A stretch of DNA of 64,000 bases from Glacieibacterium sp964246975 (GTDB lineage Bacteria; Pseudomonadota; Alphaproteobacteria; Sphingomonadales; Sphingomonadaceae): the NCBI GenBank assembly GCA_964246975.1, contig CAXTSL010000001.1:9927-73926 (forward strand). The letters run 5' to 3'. Numbering within the stretch: the first letter of the stretch is position 1; each line of letters opens with the position of its first letter. Positions 49,554 through 57,401 of the stretch are shown here, piece by piece. The notes under the pieces are model-generated. The model had not been told where the DNA came from. It saw only the letters and a list, made by a program, of their open reading frames with translations, and searched no databases. The position numbers were made by a program, and so were the translations under genes.

Positions 49554-50878
49554 AGCACGCCATCCGCACCCTCGCCGCGCCGCTCGCGCTGCTCATCGCC
49601 GTCAGCGGCTGCAGCATCTTCAAGGGCAAGGTGGCGAAGACCCCGACGGTCGGCGAGCGCGTCCCCGTCCTCGATTTCGAGACGCGCGTCGAGGCCGAAC
49701 CCGAACTCGCCAGCGTCGAAGTCCGCCTGCCGCCGCCGACGGTCAACGCCGACTGGCCGCAGCCCGGCGGCTCGCCGTCGAAGGCGGTCGCGCACGTCGC
49801 GCTGCCCGATACCGTCGCGCCGGCGTGGAGCGTCAAGATCGGGCGCGGCAGCGACGGCACGCGCCGGTTGAACGCCGCGCCGGTGGTGCTCGGCGGCAAG
49901 GTCTACACGATGGACACCGAGGCGACGGTGCGCGCGTTCGACGCCGCGACGGGCCGCGAGGCGTGGGCCGCCGCGATCGTCGTCAAGGGCGAGGACAAGC
50001 GCGCCGGGTTCGGCGGCGGCGTCAGCGCGGGCGAGGGACGGGTCTACGCGACGAGCGGCTACGGCGTCGTCGCGGCGTTCGATGCGGCGACGGGCGCGCA
50101 AGTCTGGCGCGTCGCGCTCGGGGTGCCGTTCCGCGGCGCGCCGACGGTGGCGGGCGGGCGCATCTATGCACTGACGCAGGACAACCAGCTGTACGCGCTC
50201 GACGCCGCCAAGGGCACGACGGTGTGGAACGTCGCGGGGACCGTCGAGGTCGCCGGGCTGCTCGGCGGCGGCGCGCCGGCGTTCGCCAACGATACGCTCG
50301 TCGTCGGCTATTCGAGCGGCGAACTCAACGCCTTGCGCGCCGAGAACGGCCGGACGGTGTGGACCGACGCGCTGTCGCGCACCGGCCGCACGACGGCGCT
50401 CAACGCGCTGACCGACATCGACGCGTCGCCGGTCATCGACAACGGCCGCGTCTTCGCCATCGGCCACGGCGGGCGCATGGCGGCGATCGAGCTGTCGACC
50501 GGGCAACGTGTCTGGGAGCGCAATTTCGCGGGCGTCGAGACGCCGTGGGTGGCGGGCGACTTCGTCTATGCAGTGACCCTCGACGGCGAGGTCGTCTGCG
50601 TGACGCGCGGCGACGGCAAGATCAAATGGGTCCACCGCCTCGCGCGCTATGGCAACGTCAAGAAGAAGACCGGCGCGATCGAATGGTCGGGCCCGGTGCT
50701 GGCATCGGACCGGCTGTTGCTCAGCGGTTCGAACCGGCTGCTGGTCACCGTCTCGCCGTACACCGGCAAGACGCTGTCGTCGGTCAAGCTGTCGGCACCT
50801 GCGTATTTGCCGCCGATCGTCGCGGGCAAGACGGTGTATCTGCTGACCGACGACGGCAAGCTGACGGCGTATCGGTAG
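49550..50878 (+). CDS. bamB: Outer membrane protein assembly factor BamB-like lipoprotein
   Basis: The 442-residue protein has a lipobox signal (ALLIAVSGCSIF) and repeated beta-propeller blades of PQQ type (GGKVYTMDTEATVRAFDAAT, GRVYATSGYGVVAAFDAATG, GRIYALTQDNQLYALDAAKG). This is the BamB/YfgL fold of the beta-barrel assembly machine at the inner face of the outer membrane. It begins with GTG overlapping the upstream stop. der follows after 102 bases. Confidence 0.9.
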   Translation: MKHAIRTLAAPLALLIAVSGCSIFKGKVAKTPTVGERVPVLDFETRVEAEPELASVEVRLPPPTVNADWPQPGGSPSKAVAHVALPDTVAPAWSVKIGRGSDGTRRLNAAPVVLGGKVYTMDTEATVRAFDAATGREAWAAAIVVKGEDKRAGFGGGVSAGEGRVYATSGYGVVAAFDAATGAQVWRVALGVPFRGAPTVAGGRIYALTQDNQLYALDAAKGTTVWNVAGTVEVAGLLGGGAPAFANDTLVVGYSSGELNALRAENGRTVWTDALSRTGRTTALNALTDIDASPVIDNGRVFAIGHGGRMAAIELSTGQRVWERNFAGVETPWVAGDFVYAVTLDGEVVCVTRGDGKIKWVHRLARYGNVKKKTGAIEWSGPVLASDRLLLSGSNRLLVTVSPYTGKTLSSVKLSAPAYLPPIVAGKTVYLLTDDGKLTAYR

Positions 50879-50939
50879 GCTTCTTCCCCTCCCCTCTCTC
50901 GGTTCGCAAGCGCTCACCGGGAGGGGAGGGAGCAGAAGC
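50879..50939. terminator. Inverted repeat / terminator-like hairpin between bamB and der
   Basis: The sequence cttcttcccctcccctc is nearly mirrored by gggaggggagggagcagaag, around a central ctctcggttcgcaagcgctcacc. The long C/G-rich stem would form in RNA in either direction. It may end the bamB transcript or be a dispersed repeat; there is no T-run. Confidence 0.5.
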
Positions 50940-50980
50940 CAGGTTCGACGCGCGCGCCTAAATCCCCTACAGCGCGCGCC

Positions 50981-52372
50981 ATGTCCTCCCCCGTCAAACC
51001 CGTCGTCGTCATCGTCGGCCGTCCCAATGTCGGCAAATCGACCCTGTTCAACCGCCTTGTCGGGCGCAAGCTGGCGCTCGTCGACGATACGCCCGGCGTC
51101 ACCCGCGACCGGCGCGAGGGGGCGGCGAGCCTGCACGATCTCGACTTCACCATCGTCGACACCGCCGGGTTCGAGGATGCCGATGCCGCCAGCCTCGCGG
51201 GGCGGATGCGTGCGCAAACCGACGCGGCGCTCGGCGAGGCCGATGTCGCGCTGCTGATCTTCGACGCGCGCGCCGGGGTGACGCCGCTCGACCGGCATTT
51301 CGCGCAGTGGCTGCGCAGTCACGACATGACGGTCATTCTCGTCGCCAACAAGGCCGAGGGGCGCGCGGGGGAGGGCGGCGTCGCCGAAAGCTATGCGCTC
51401 GGCTTCGGCGCGCCGGTGCAGATTTCGGCCGAGCACGGCGAAGGCATGGCCGATCTATACGAGGCGCTGATGCCCGTCCTCGACCCGATCGTCGCGGCGA
51501 ACGTGCTTCCCGAGGAGGAGCCCGACGACAGTTCCGAAGCCGCCGCCGCGCGCCGCTATGCCGAGCCGCTCAAGTTCGCCATCGTCGGGCGTCCCAACGC
51601 GGGCAAGTCGACGCTGATCAACAAGCTGCTCGGGCAGGACCGCCTCGTCGTCGGCCCCGAGGCGGGGATCACGCGCGATTCGATCGCGATTCCCTGGGCA
51701 TGGGAAGGGCGGGCGGTCCGACTGATCGACACGGCGGGCCTCAGGAAGCGCGCTAAGGTCGTCGACAAGCTCGAGAAGATGTCGGCCGCCGACACCAAAT
51801 ACGCCGTCGACTTCGCCGAGGTCGTCGTGCTGCTCCTCGATGCGACGCTCGGTCTCGAGGCGCAGGACCTGCGTATCGCCGATCTCGTGCTGAGCGAGGG
51901 GCGGGGGCTGATCGTGGCGCTCAACAAATGGGATGTCGCGGAAAACGGCAGCAGCCTGTTCCAGGGCGTCCGCAAGGCGCTCGACGAGGGGCTGGCGCAG
52001 ATCAAGGGCGTGCCGCTCCTGACCGTCTCGGGGGCGACGGGGCGCGGCCTCGACGTACTGATGAAGGTCGCCTTCGAGGCGCGCGACGCGTGGAGCCGCC
52101 GGGTCAGCACGGCGGCGCTCAACCGCTGGTTCGAAGCCGCGCTCGACCGCAACCCGCCGCCCGCGCCGAGCGGCCGCCGTATTAAGCTGCGCTACGTCAC
52201 CCAGGTCACCAGCCGCCCGCCGACCTTCGTGGTCTTCGGCAACCGCACCGACGAGCTGCCTGAAAGCTATCGGCGGTATTTGGTCAACGGCCTGCGCGAC
52301 GAACTGGGGTTCGAGGGCGTGCCGATCCGCCTGACCTTCCGGGGCGGCAAGAACCCCTTCGACCGCGACTGA
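50981..52372 (+). CDS. der: Ribosome biogenesis GTPase Der (EngA)
   Basis: The 463-residue protein carries two GTPase domains: GRPNVGKSTLFNRL (about residue 13) with DTAGFED, and GRPNAGKSTLINKL (about 205) with DTAGLRKRAKV and NKWDV, followed by a KH-like C-terminus (LRYVTQVTSRPPTFVVFGNR). Two tandem G domains are unique to Der, which helps assemble the large ribosomal subunit. It converges with virB11. Confidence 0.96.
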   Translation: MSSPVKPVVVIVGRPNVGKSTLFNRLVGRKLALVDDTPGVTRDRREGAASLHDLDFTIVDTAGFEDADAASLAGRMRAQTDAALGEADVALLIFDARAGVTPLDRHFAQWLRSHDMTVILVANKAEGRAGEGGVAESYALGFGAPVQISAEHGEGMADLYEALMPVLDPIVAANVLPEEEPDDSSEAAAARRYAEPLKFAIVGRPNAGKSTLINKLLGQDRLVVGPEAGITRDSIAIPWAWEGRAVRLIDTAGLRKRAKVVDKLEKMSAADTKYAVDFAEVVVLLLDATLGLEAQDLRIADLVLSEGRGLIVALNKWDVAENGSSLFQGVRKALDEGLAQIKGVPLLTVSGATGRGLDVLMKVAFEARDAWSRRVSTAALNRWFEAALDRNPPPAPSGRRIKLRYVTQVTSRPPTFVVFGNRTDELPESYRRYLVNGLRDELGFEGVPIRLTFRGGKNPFDRD

Positions 52373-52382
52373 GGCGCGCCGG

Positions 52383-53381
52383 TTACGCGGCGCGCGCCGG
52401 AAACTCGATCTCGTCGACGACACGGTGGCCCGACGCGTCGCGGCGCAGCTGGACGACGATGTCGATGACCGAACGTGCATAGGCGACGATCTCGGCGCGC
52501 CCGAGATTGACGCGCGCCTGCAGTGCGAGCAGCGCGACCTGCTCGATCGCGCCCGCGCAGCTGTTGGCGTGGATCGTCGAGATCGACCCCGGATGCCCGG
52601 TGTTGACCGCGCGCAGGAAGCTGAACGCCTCGGCCCCGCGCATCTCGCCGAGCAGCAGCCGGTCGGGGCGCATCCTGAGCGCCGCCTGGAGCAGGTCCTC
52701 GGGCGTCACGTCGGCCTCGCCGGTGGTGCCGCGCACCGCGACGAGGCCGAGCGCGTTGGGCCGGTCGAGCGAAACCTCGGGGGTGTCCTCGATGGTGATG
52801 ACGCGCTCGTGCGGGGCGATCCGCTTGAGCAGCGCGTTGAGAAACGTGGTCTTGCCGCTCGACGTGCCGCCCGACACAAGGATGGTCTTGCGCGCCGCCA
52901 CCGCCGCGCCGAAGAACCCCAGCACGTCGCCCGCCGCGAGTTGTTCGCGCAACGCCCGGTCGTCGTCGCCACGGTCGCGGCGGACGCCCGCGAACGCCCC
53001 GGCGGCGGCATAGTCGGCGAGGTCGAGGTCGACGGGGACATGCCGCCGAATTGCGATCGCAAGGTGCGCGCGCGTCGCGGGCGGCGCGATGATCTGGATG
53101 CGCTCGCCGCCGGGCAGCAGCCCCGAAAGCAAGGGGTGCGCGCGGCTGACGCCCTGATGGTTGGCGCGCGCCACCTGCGCGGCGAGGCGTTGCAGCGCGG
53201 TCGGGCCGAGATCGGGGACCTCGACACGCTCCATCTGCGCCTGCCCGTTGGTCTCGACCCAGATTTCATGCGGGCGATTGACAAGGATCTCGCTGACCCC
53301 GGGGCGTGTCAGCCACGGCTCGAGGGGCTTGAGGAACGAGCGCAGATAGACGCCGTCGCCGCCGAGTTCGACGACGCTCAT
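52383..53381 (-). CDS. virB11: Type IV secretion ATPase VirB11
   Basis: The 332-residue protein has the Walker A GGTSSGKTTFLNALL (171-185), ITIEDTPEV (Asp box), LLQAALRMRPDRLLLGEMRG with GEMR of the Walker B/His box, and HPGSISTIHANS. This is the hexameric traffic ATPase of VirB-type secretion. Its ATG overlaps the virB10 stop by 4 bases. It is the last gene of the operon; virD4 does not follow. Confidence 0.94.
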   Translation of the reverse strand: MSVVELGGDGVYLRSFLKPLEPWLTRPGVSEILVNRPHEIWVETNGQAQMERVEVPDLGPTALQRLAAQVARANHQGVSRAHPLLSGLLPGGERIQIIAPPATRAHLAIAIRRHVPVDLDLADYAAAGAFAGVRRDRGDDDRALREQLAAGDVLGFFGAAVAARKTILVSGGTSSGKTTFLNALLKRIAPHERVITIEDTPEVSLDRPNALGLVAVRGTTGEADVTPEDLLQAALRMRPDRLLLGEMRGAEAFSFLRAVNTGHPGSISTIHANSCAGAIEQVALLALQARVNLGRAEIVAYARSVIDIVVQLRRDASGHRVVDEIEFPARAA

Positions 53382-54475
53382 CGCCTGGCTCCGGTCTCGA
53401 CGGCGAAGTCGAGGTCCTTGGCGACGAAGACGCGTACCGGAGTGCCCTGCGCGACCTTGATCGTCGGCGGGATGTCGATGTCGCGCTGCAGCGCCACCGT
53501 CGCCAGTTGCGTCGCCTGCGCGGGCGACCCGATGGTCACCGAACCGCCCGACCGCGCGGTGGCGACGAGATAGTCGAGGCCCGAAGTAATCACCGAGAGC
53601 AGCGCCGCCGCGCCGAAGCGGCGCAAGAAATGGCTGTTGACCTTGCCGCCGAGCCCCGCCGTGCCGAGCGGATCGGTCGCCGCCGACCCGAGCTGCACCG
53701 AGACGCCGTCGTTCCTGAGCATGCGCGTCCAGATGACGAAGGCGCGGCTCTGCCCGAGCGCGACACCGCTCGAATACTGGCCGATCAGGCGACTGCCGCG
53801 CGGGATGAGGATTTTCGTCCCGTCGAAGCCGCGCACGTCGCGGCTGACGACGGCGCGGACGAGGCCGGGCAGGTCGGAGTTGATCGCGGTCTCCAGCACC
53901 CCGGTGATGATCGTGCCCTGCGGCACGACGAGGTCGGTCGACGACATGCGGTCGATGCCGACGGTGTCGGGACGCGCGCGCGTGACGCGGTCGAGAAAGG
54001 ATTCGTTCGCCGACTGGCGCGGGCCGCCGCCGGTCTGGGGTGCCGCAGCGGCGGCACCGGCTGCAGGCGCGGCATCGGGCTTCTCGGGCGCGCTGAGATC
54101 GACCGTCAGCGCCGGCGTCACCGCGCGCGGCGCGGGCGGCGGTGCGGTGGGCGCAACGACCGGCACCGCGACCGGCTGAGGTGCGGGGGCGACGTAGGCG
54201 GGCACGACGGCAGCGGGCGGCGGCGCGGGGGTGGCGAGCACGGGCGGCGGCGGCAGGTCGGCGCTCGTCGTCGGCGGACGCGTCGAGACCGCCAGCGCGT
54301 CGCCCGTCGCCGGCACGGCATTGGGCCGATACAGCGCCGCGAAAGTGCCCGCCCCGAGCAGCACCACCGCCGCAATCCCGAGCGGCAGCACCAGGCGCGA
54401 CGGCGCGCGCGCCACCGCAGGCATGGCGCGCGCATCGGCGGCGGCGAGGCCTTCGGATAGCGGGGTACTGCTCAT
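53378..54475 (-). CDS. virB10: Type IV secretion core protein VirB10
   Basis: The 365-residue protein has a cytosolic start, one membrane helix (LVLPLGIAAVVLLGAGTFAA near 28-48), a Pro/Ala-rich linker at about 60-125, and the TrbI/VirB10 domain with GVLETAINSDLPGLVRAVVS, ILIPRGSRLIGQYSSGVALG and NSHFLRRFGAAALLSVITSG, the region that forms the outer-membrane pore helices. It spans both membranes. ATGA overlaps join it to virB9 and virB11. Confidence 0.94.
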   Translation of the reverse strand: MSSTPLSEGLAAADARAMPAVARAPSRLVLPLGIAAVVLLGAGTFAALYRPNAVPATGDALAVSTRPPTTSADLPPPPVLATPAPPPAAVVPAYVAPAPQPVAVPVVAPTAPPPAPRAVTPALTVDLSAPEKPDAAPAAGAAAAAPQTGGGPRQSANESFLDRVTRARPDTVGIDRMSSTDLVVPQGTIITGVLETAINSDLPGLVRAVVSRDVRGFDGTKILIPRGSRLIGQYSSGVALGQSRAFVIWTRMLRNDGVSVQLGSAATDPLGTAGLGGKVNSHFLRRFGAAALLSVITSGLDYLVATARSGGSVTIGSPAQATQLATVALQRDIDIPPTIKVAQGTPVRVFVAKDLDFAVETGARR

Positions 54476-55299
54476 GACGACCCGTTGGGCGAGCCGAACC
54501 ACGCGCGCTGGCGCGGCCGTGCCTTTTTCGCGGCCTTGTCGTCGCGGGCGCGCGGCGCGGCGGCGCCGGGTTCGGGCGGGCGCAGCGCGTCGTTGAAGAC
54601 CTGCGTCACCTCGCTGCCGCTGCGCAGCACGAACTGCGCCGCGACCTGCTCGACGACGAGGTAGCGGCCGCGCGTCGTGTGGTTGACGAGCGCCTCCTTG
54701 CCGTCGGGCTGGACCGCGAACACGGCGGGCGTGTCGACGCTGGCGAGCCACTGAAAATAGGTGAAGCGCCCGTCGTCGAAGACGCGCGCGGGCACCGTGA
54801 CCTTCGACCCCTGGTAGCTGTAGGCGAAGTTCCAGCTGTCGGGCGGCATGCCGTCGGCGACGGGGGCCTCGGGCACGGCGACGGTGGCGGCGGCGAGTTC
54901 CTCGTTGGGATAGAGGAAGCGGACATCGTAGGTCTGTGCGCGGCGCTTGGTGGCCGGTGCGGCGATCAGCTCGAAGTTATAGCGCCGCAGGTTGGTGACG
55001 ACGGTCATGTTGGTGCTCGGCAGCCGGTCGATGGGCTTGAGGAACAGCAGGTCGGCCTTTTTGTTGGGCGTCACCTGCCAGCCGAGCGAATCGCCGACCG
55101 AGATGTTTTCGATGCGCTCGCCGGTGCCGAACGACACGACCATCTGATAGCCGAGCTGGCCGACGATGGTGACGACCTCGCGCGGGTTGTAGACGACGGT
55201 GCGGATGCGCGGATCGACGGGTCCGGGGGCGGGCACCTGCACCGCCGCCAGGGGCGCGGCGACGGCGAGCGCGAGCAGGAACGCGGACAGGCGGTTCAT
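54472..55299 (-). CDS. virB9: Type IV secretion core protein VirB9
   Basis: The 275-residue protein has a signal peptide (MNRLSAFLLALAVAAPLAAV) and the VirB9/CagX domain: YNPREVVTIVGQLGYQMVVS, PTNMTVVTNLRRYNFELI-like region, and SKVTVPARVFDDGRFTYFQW then NHTTRGRYLVVEQVAAQFVL. It forms the outer membrane core complex with VirB10 (and usually VirB7, absent here). A basic tail DDKAAKKARPRQRAW follows. Confidence 0.93.
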   Translation of the reverse strand: MNRLSAFLLALAVAAPLAAVQVPAPGPVDPRIRTVVYNPREVVTIVGQLGYQMVVSFGTGERIENISVGDSLGWQVTPNKKADLLFLKPIDRLPSTNMTVVTNLRRYNFELIAAPATKRRAQTYDVRFLYPNEELAAATVAVPEAPVADGMPPDSWNFAYSYQGSKVTVPARVFDDGRFTYFQWLASVDTPAVFAVQPDGKEALVNHTTRGRYLVVEQVAAQFVLRSGSEVTQVFNDALRPPEPGAAAPRARDDKAAKKARPRQRAWFGSPNGSS

Positions 55300-56129
55300 C
55301 GACGCGGCTCCGGAATGACGGCGCTGGGGGTCGTGGTGACGGTGGTCGTCACCGTCGCGGCGGGTGGGCCAGCAGTCGGCGGCGGCACGACGACCACCGG
55401 CGCGGCGAACACCGTCGGCGCAGCGGCGGGCAGGACGACGCCGGGCGCGGCCTCGGCGTCGCGGCGATAGTGCGTGACCTGGAAGCCGAGCGGATTGATC
55501 AACCTGTCCTCGAGGCTCAGCGGGCCGCCGGTAAAGGCGAACTGCATCACCGCCGCCCAGTCGGTGCGCGTCGCCGCGCCGCCGCCCTCGCTGCGTTCGG
55601 TCGAGAAGCGCACCAGCGCGCTCGTCGGGCTCATCACCGTGACCTGCTTGACGACCGTCTGGATCAGCGTCGCGGCGGTCGCGCCGTTCAGCGCGCTGGC
55701 GGGGTTGCGGCGGTCCATGGCGCGCAGATAGTCGCTGCGCGCCGTCCCCGCCGACCACAGCCCGACCTTGCGGTAGTTGGCGGCAAGATCGGTCGCGTCG
55801 AGCGTCTCGCGCGCGATGACATATTGCGCCAGTACCGACTGGAGCAGCGCATCGTTCTGGCCGAGCGGCCCGAGCTGGACGCCGCGCGCCAGTTGCGCCG
55901 CACCCGTCTGGCGATCGACAGTGATCGTATAGGGCACCACGGTCTTGAGCGGCATCAGCAGCGCCAGCGCCAGCGCCTCGAGCACCGCGACGAACGCCGC
56001 CGCACCCGCCACCCACCACGCCCGACGGCGCGAGGCGCGCAGCGCGCCGTTGATGTCTTCACTCCACGTCGCCGCATCGGCGTAATAGGCGGCGCGCTCG
56101 GCGGCGGGGGCGATGGGGGACTGGTCCAC
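55296..56129 (-). CDS. virB8: Type IV secretion inner-membrane protein VirB8
   Basis: The 277-residue protein has a cytosolic N-terminus (YYADAATWSEDINGALRASR), one helix (AAFVAVLEALALALLMPL) and the NTF2-like periplasmic domain (TVDRQTGAAQLARG, YVIARETLDATDLAANYRKV, LINPLGFQVTHYRRD). Unusually it extends beyond the fold with about 45 Pro/Thr/Val-rich residues (PTVFAAPVVVVPPPTAGPP, TVTTTVTTTPSAV). It overlaps virB9 by ATGA. Confidence 0.93.
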   Translation of the reverse strand: MDQSPIAPAAERAAYYADAATWSEDINGALRASRRRAWWVAGAAAFVAVLEALALALLMPLKTVVPYTITVDRQTGAAQLARGVQLGPLGQNDALLQSVLAQYVIARETLDATDLAANYRKVGLWSAGTARSDYLRAMDRRNPASALNGATAATLIQTVVKQVTVMSPTSALVRFSTERSEGGGAATRTDWAAVMQFAFTGGPLSLEDRLINPLGFQVTHYRRDAEAAPGVVLPAAAPTVFAAPVVVVPPPTAGPPAATVTTTVTTTPSAVIPEPRR

Positions 56130-56132
56130 GCG

Positions 56133-57401
56133 TCAGCTCCTCGGCCGCGACAGGGCGGGCGTCGCGGACCCGGCGACGGCGAGGCGGCGATAGCCCTGGC
56201 CGAGCCGACCGCCGGTGTCGAATGCCGCCGGTGCCGCGAGCGCCGACCCGGCGATGGCGCGCGTCGCGGCGATGGCGGGACTGCCGCCCGCGCCGCCGCC
56301 GACTTCGATGCGCCGATTGCCGCCGTCGATGGCGCGCACGATGGTCTCGGCGCGACTGGTCGCGGTCGGTGACAAAGGCACGGCGGGGGCGCGCGCGGTG
56401 CCGCCGACGGTCGCGCCGACGGGCGGCGCGGCGGCCGGGCGGCGTGGCAGGCGGATGCTCCCCGCGATGCCGCCGCCGAGCCGCGCCGCCTGCGTTATCA
56501 CCGCGGCGAACACCGCGACGACGAGGAGGACGAGCAGCGCCGGGCTGTTGCGCGCGCTGTCGACAGGCGCATCGTCGAGGCTTGCGGCGAGCGGCGCGAG
56601 CACGGCGACCGCGACGGCGATCAGCGGCAGCGCGAACAGCGGCACCAGCGCGAACTTGACGGTGACGCGCAGCCAGCCCTCGGCGAGCCCGCGCGTGCCG
56701 CGGAACAGCGCGAAGGCGACGAAGACGGGTCCGAGCAGCAGCAGCAGCGCCAGCACGATGCGGACGACGAGCAGCACGCCGACGCTCGCCGCGATCAGCA
56801 CCAGCGCGCTCAGCCACAGCATCGCCGCAACGAACTGCGGCGCGCCGAGCTGGGGCAGCCGGACGGTTGCGGGCGGCGGCGGCGCTGGCGGCGTTCCGGG
56901 CACGACGGGAACCGCCGTCGTCGGCGCGGCGGGCGTCGCCGTCGGCACGGGCGTCTGGTCCCATGCATCGCCCGCCGCGTCGGTCAGCCGTGTGAAGACC
57001 TCCTGCAGCGCGCCGAGCACGTCGCCGCCCGTCGTCGCGCCGCCCGCCGCCTGGCGGACGATGACCCCCGCCAGCTGCTCGGGGCCGTGGAACAGCGTGT
57101 CGAAGACGAGCGTCTGATAGCTCGGCCAGCTCGTCGCCAGCGCGACGACGATGCCGATCTTGACGAAATGCGGCACGACCTCGGCCAGCGTCAGCGACGA
57201 CAGCCCGAGCATCAGCCGATAGCCGAACACCGCGACGTAGATGACCAGCAGCGTCGTCAGCGCCGTCGTGAACGTCCCGCCGGGCGCGAGCAGGCTCGCA
57301 TAGCCCTGCTGGACCTGCCCGGCGATCAGGCAGTCGGCGCTTGCCAGCACGTCGCGCGCCAGCGCCTGCGGGTCGATGGTCGCGGGGCAGGTGCCGATCA
57401 T
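56133..57401 (-). CDS. virB6: Type IV secretion polytopic protein VirB6 (TrbL)
   Basis: The 422-residue protein starts MIGTCPATIDPQALARDVLA, has hydrophobic segments at about 44-70, 78-92, 195-235 and 245-275, and the conserved EGWLRVTVKFALVPLFALPL of VirB6/TrbL channel proteins. The C-terminal 120 residues are soluble and low complexity (RRPAAAPPVGATVGG). It lies directly between virB4 and virB8 with no virB5 in between. Confidence 0.9.
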   Translation of the reverse strand: MIGTCPATIDPQALARDVLASADCLIAGQVQQGYASLLAPGGTFTTALTTLLVIYVAVFGYRLMLGLSSLTLAEVVPHFVKIGIVVALATSWPSYQTLVFDTLFHGPEQLAGVIVRQAAGGATTGGDVLGALQEVFTRLTDAAGDAWDQTPVPTATPAAPTTAVPVVPGTPPAPPPPATVRLPQLGAPQFVAAMLWLSALVLIAASVGVLLVVRIVLALLLLLGPVFVAFALFRGTRGLAEGWLRVTVKFALVPLFALPLIAVAVAVLAPLAASLDDAPVDSARNSPALLVLLVVAVFAAVITQAARLGGGIAGSIRLPRRPAAAPPVGATVGGTARAPAVPLSPTATSRAETIVRAIDGGNRRIEVGGGAGGSPAIAATRAIAGSALAAPAAFDTGGRLGQGYRRLAVAGSATPALSRPRS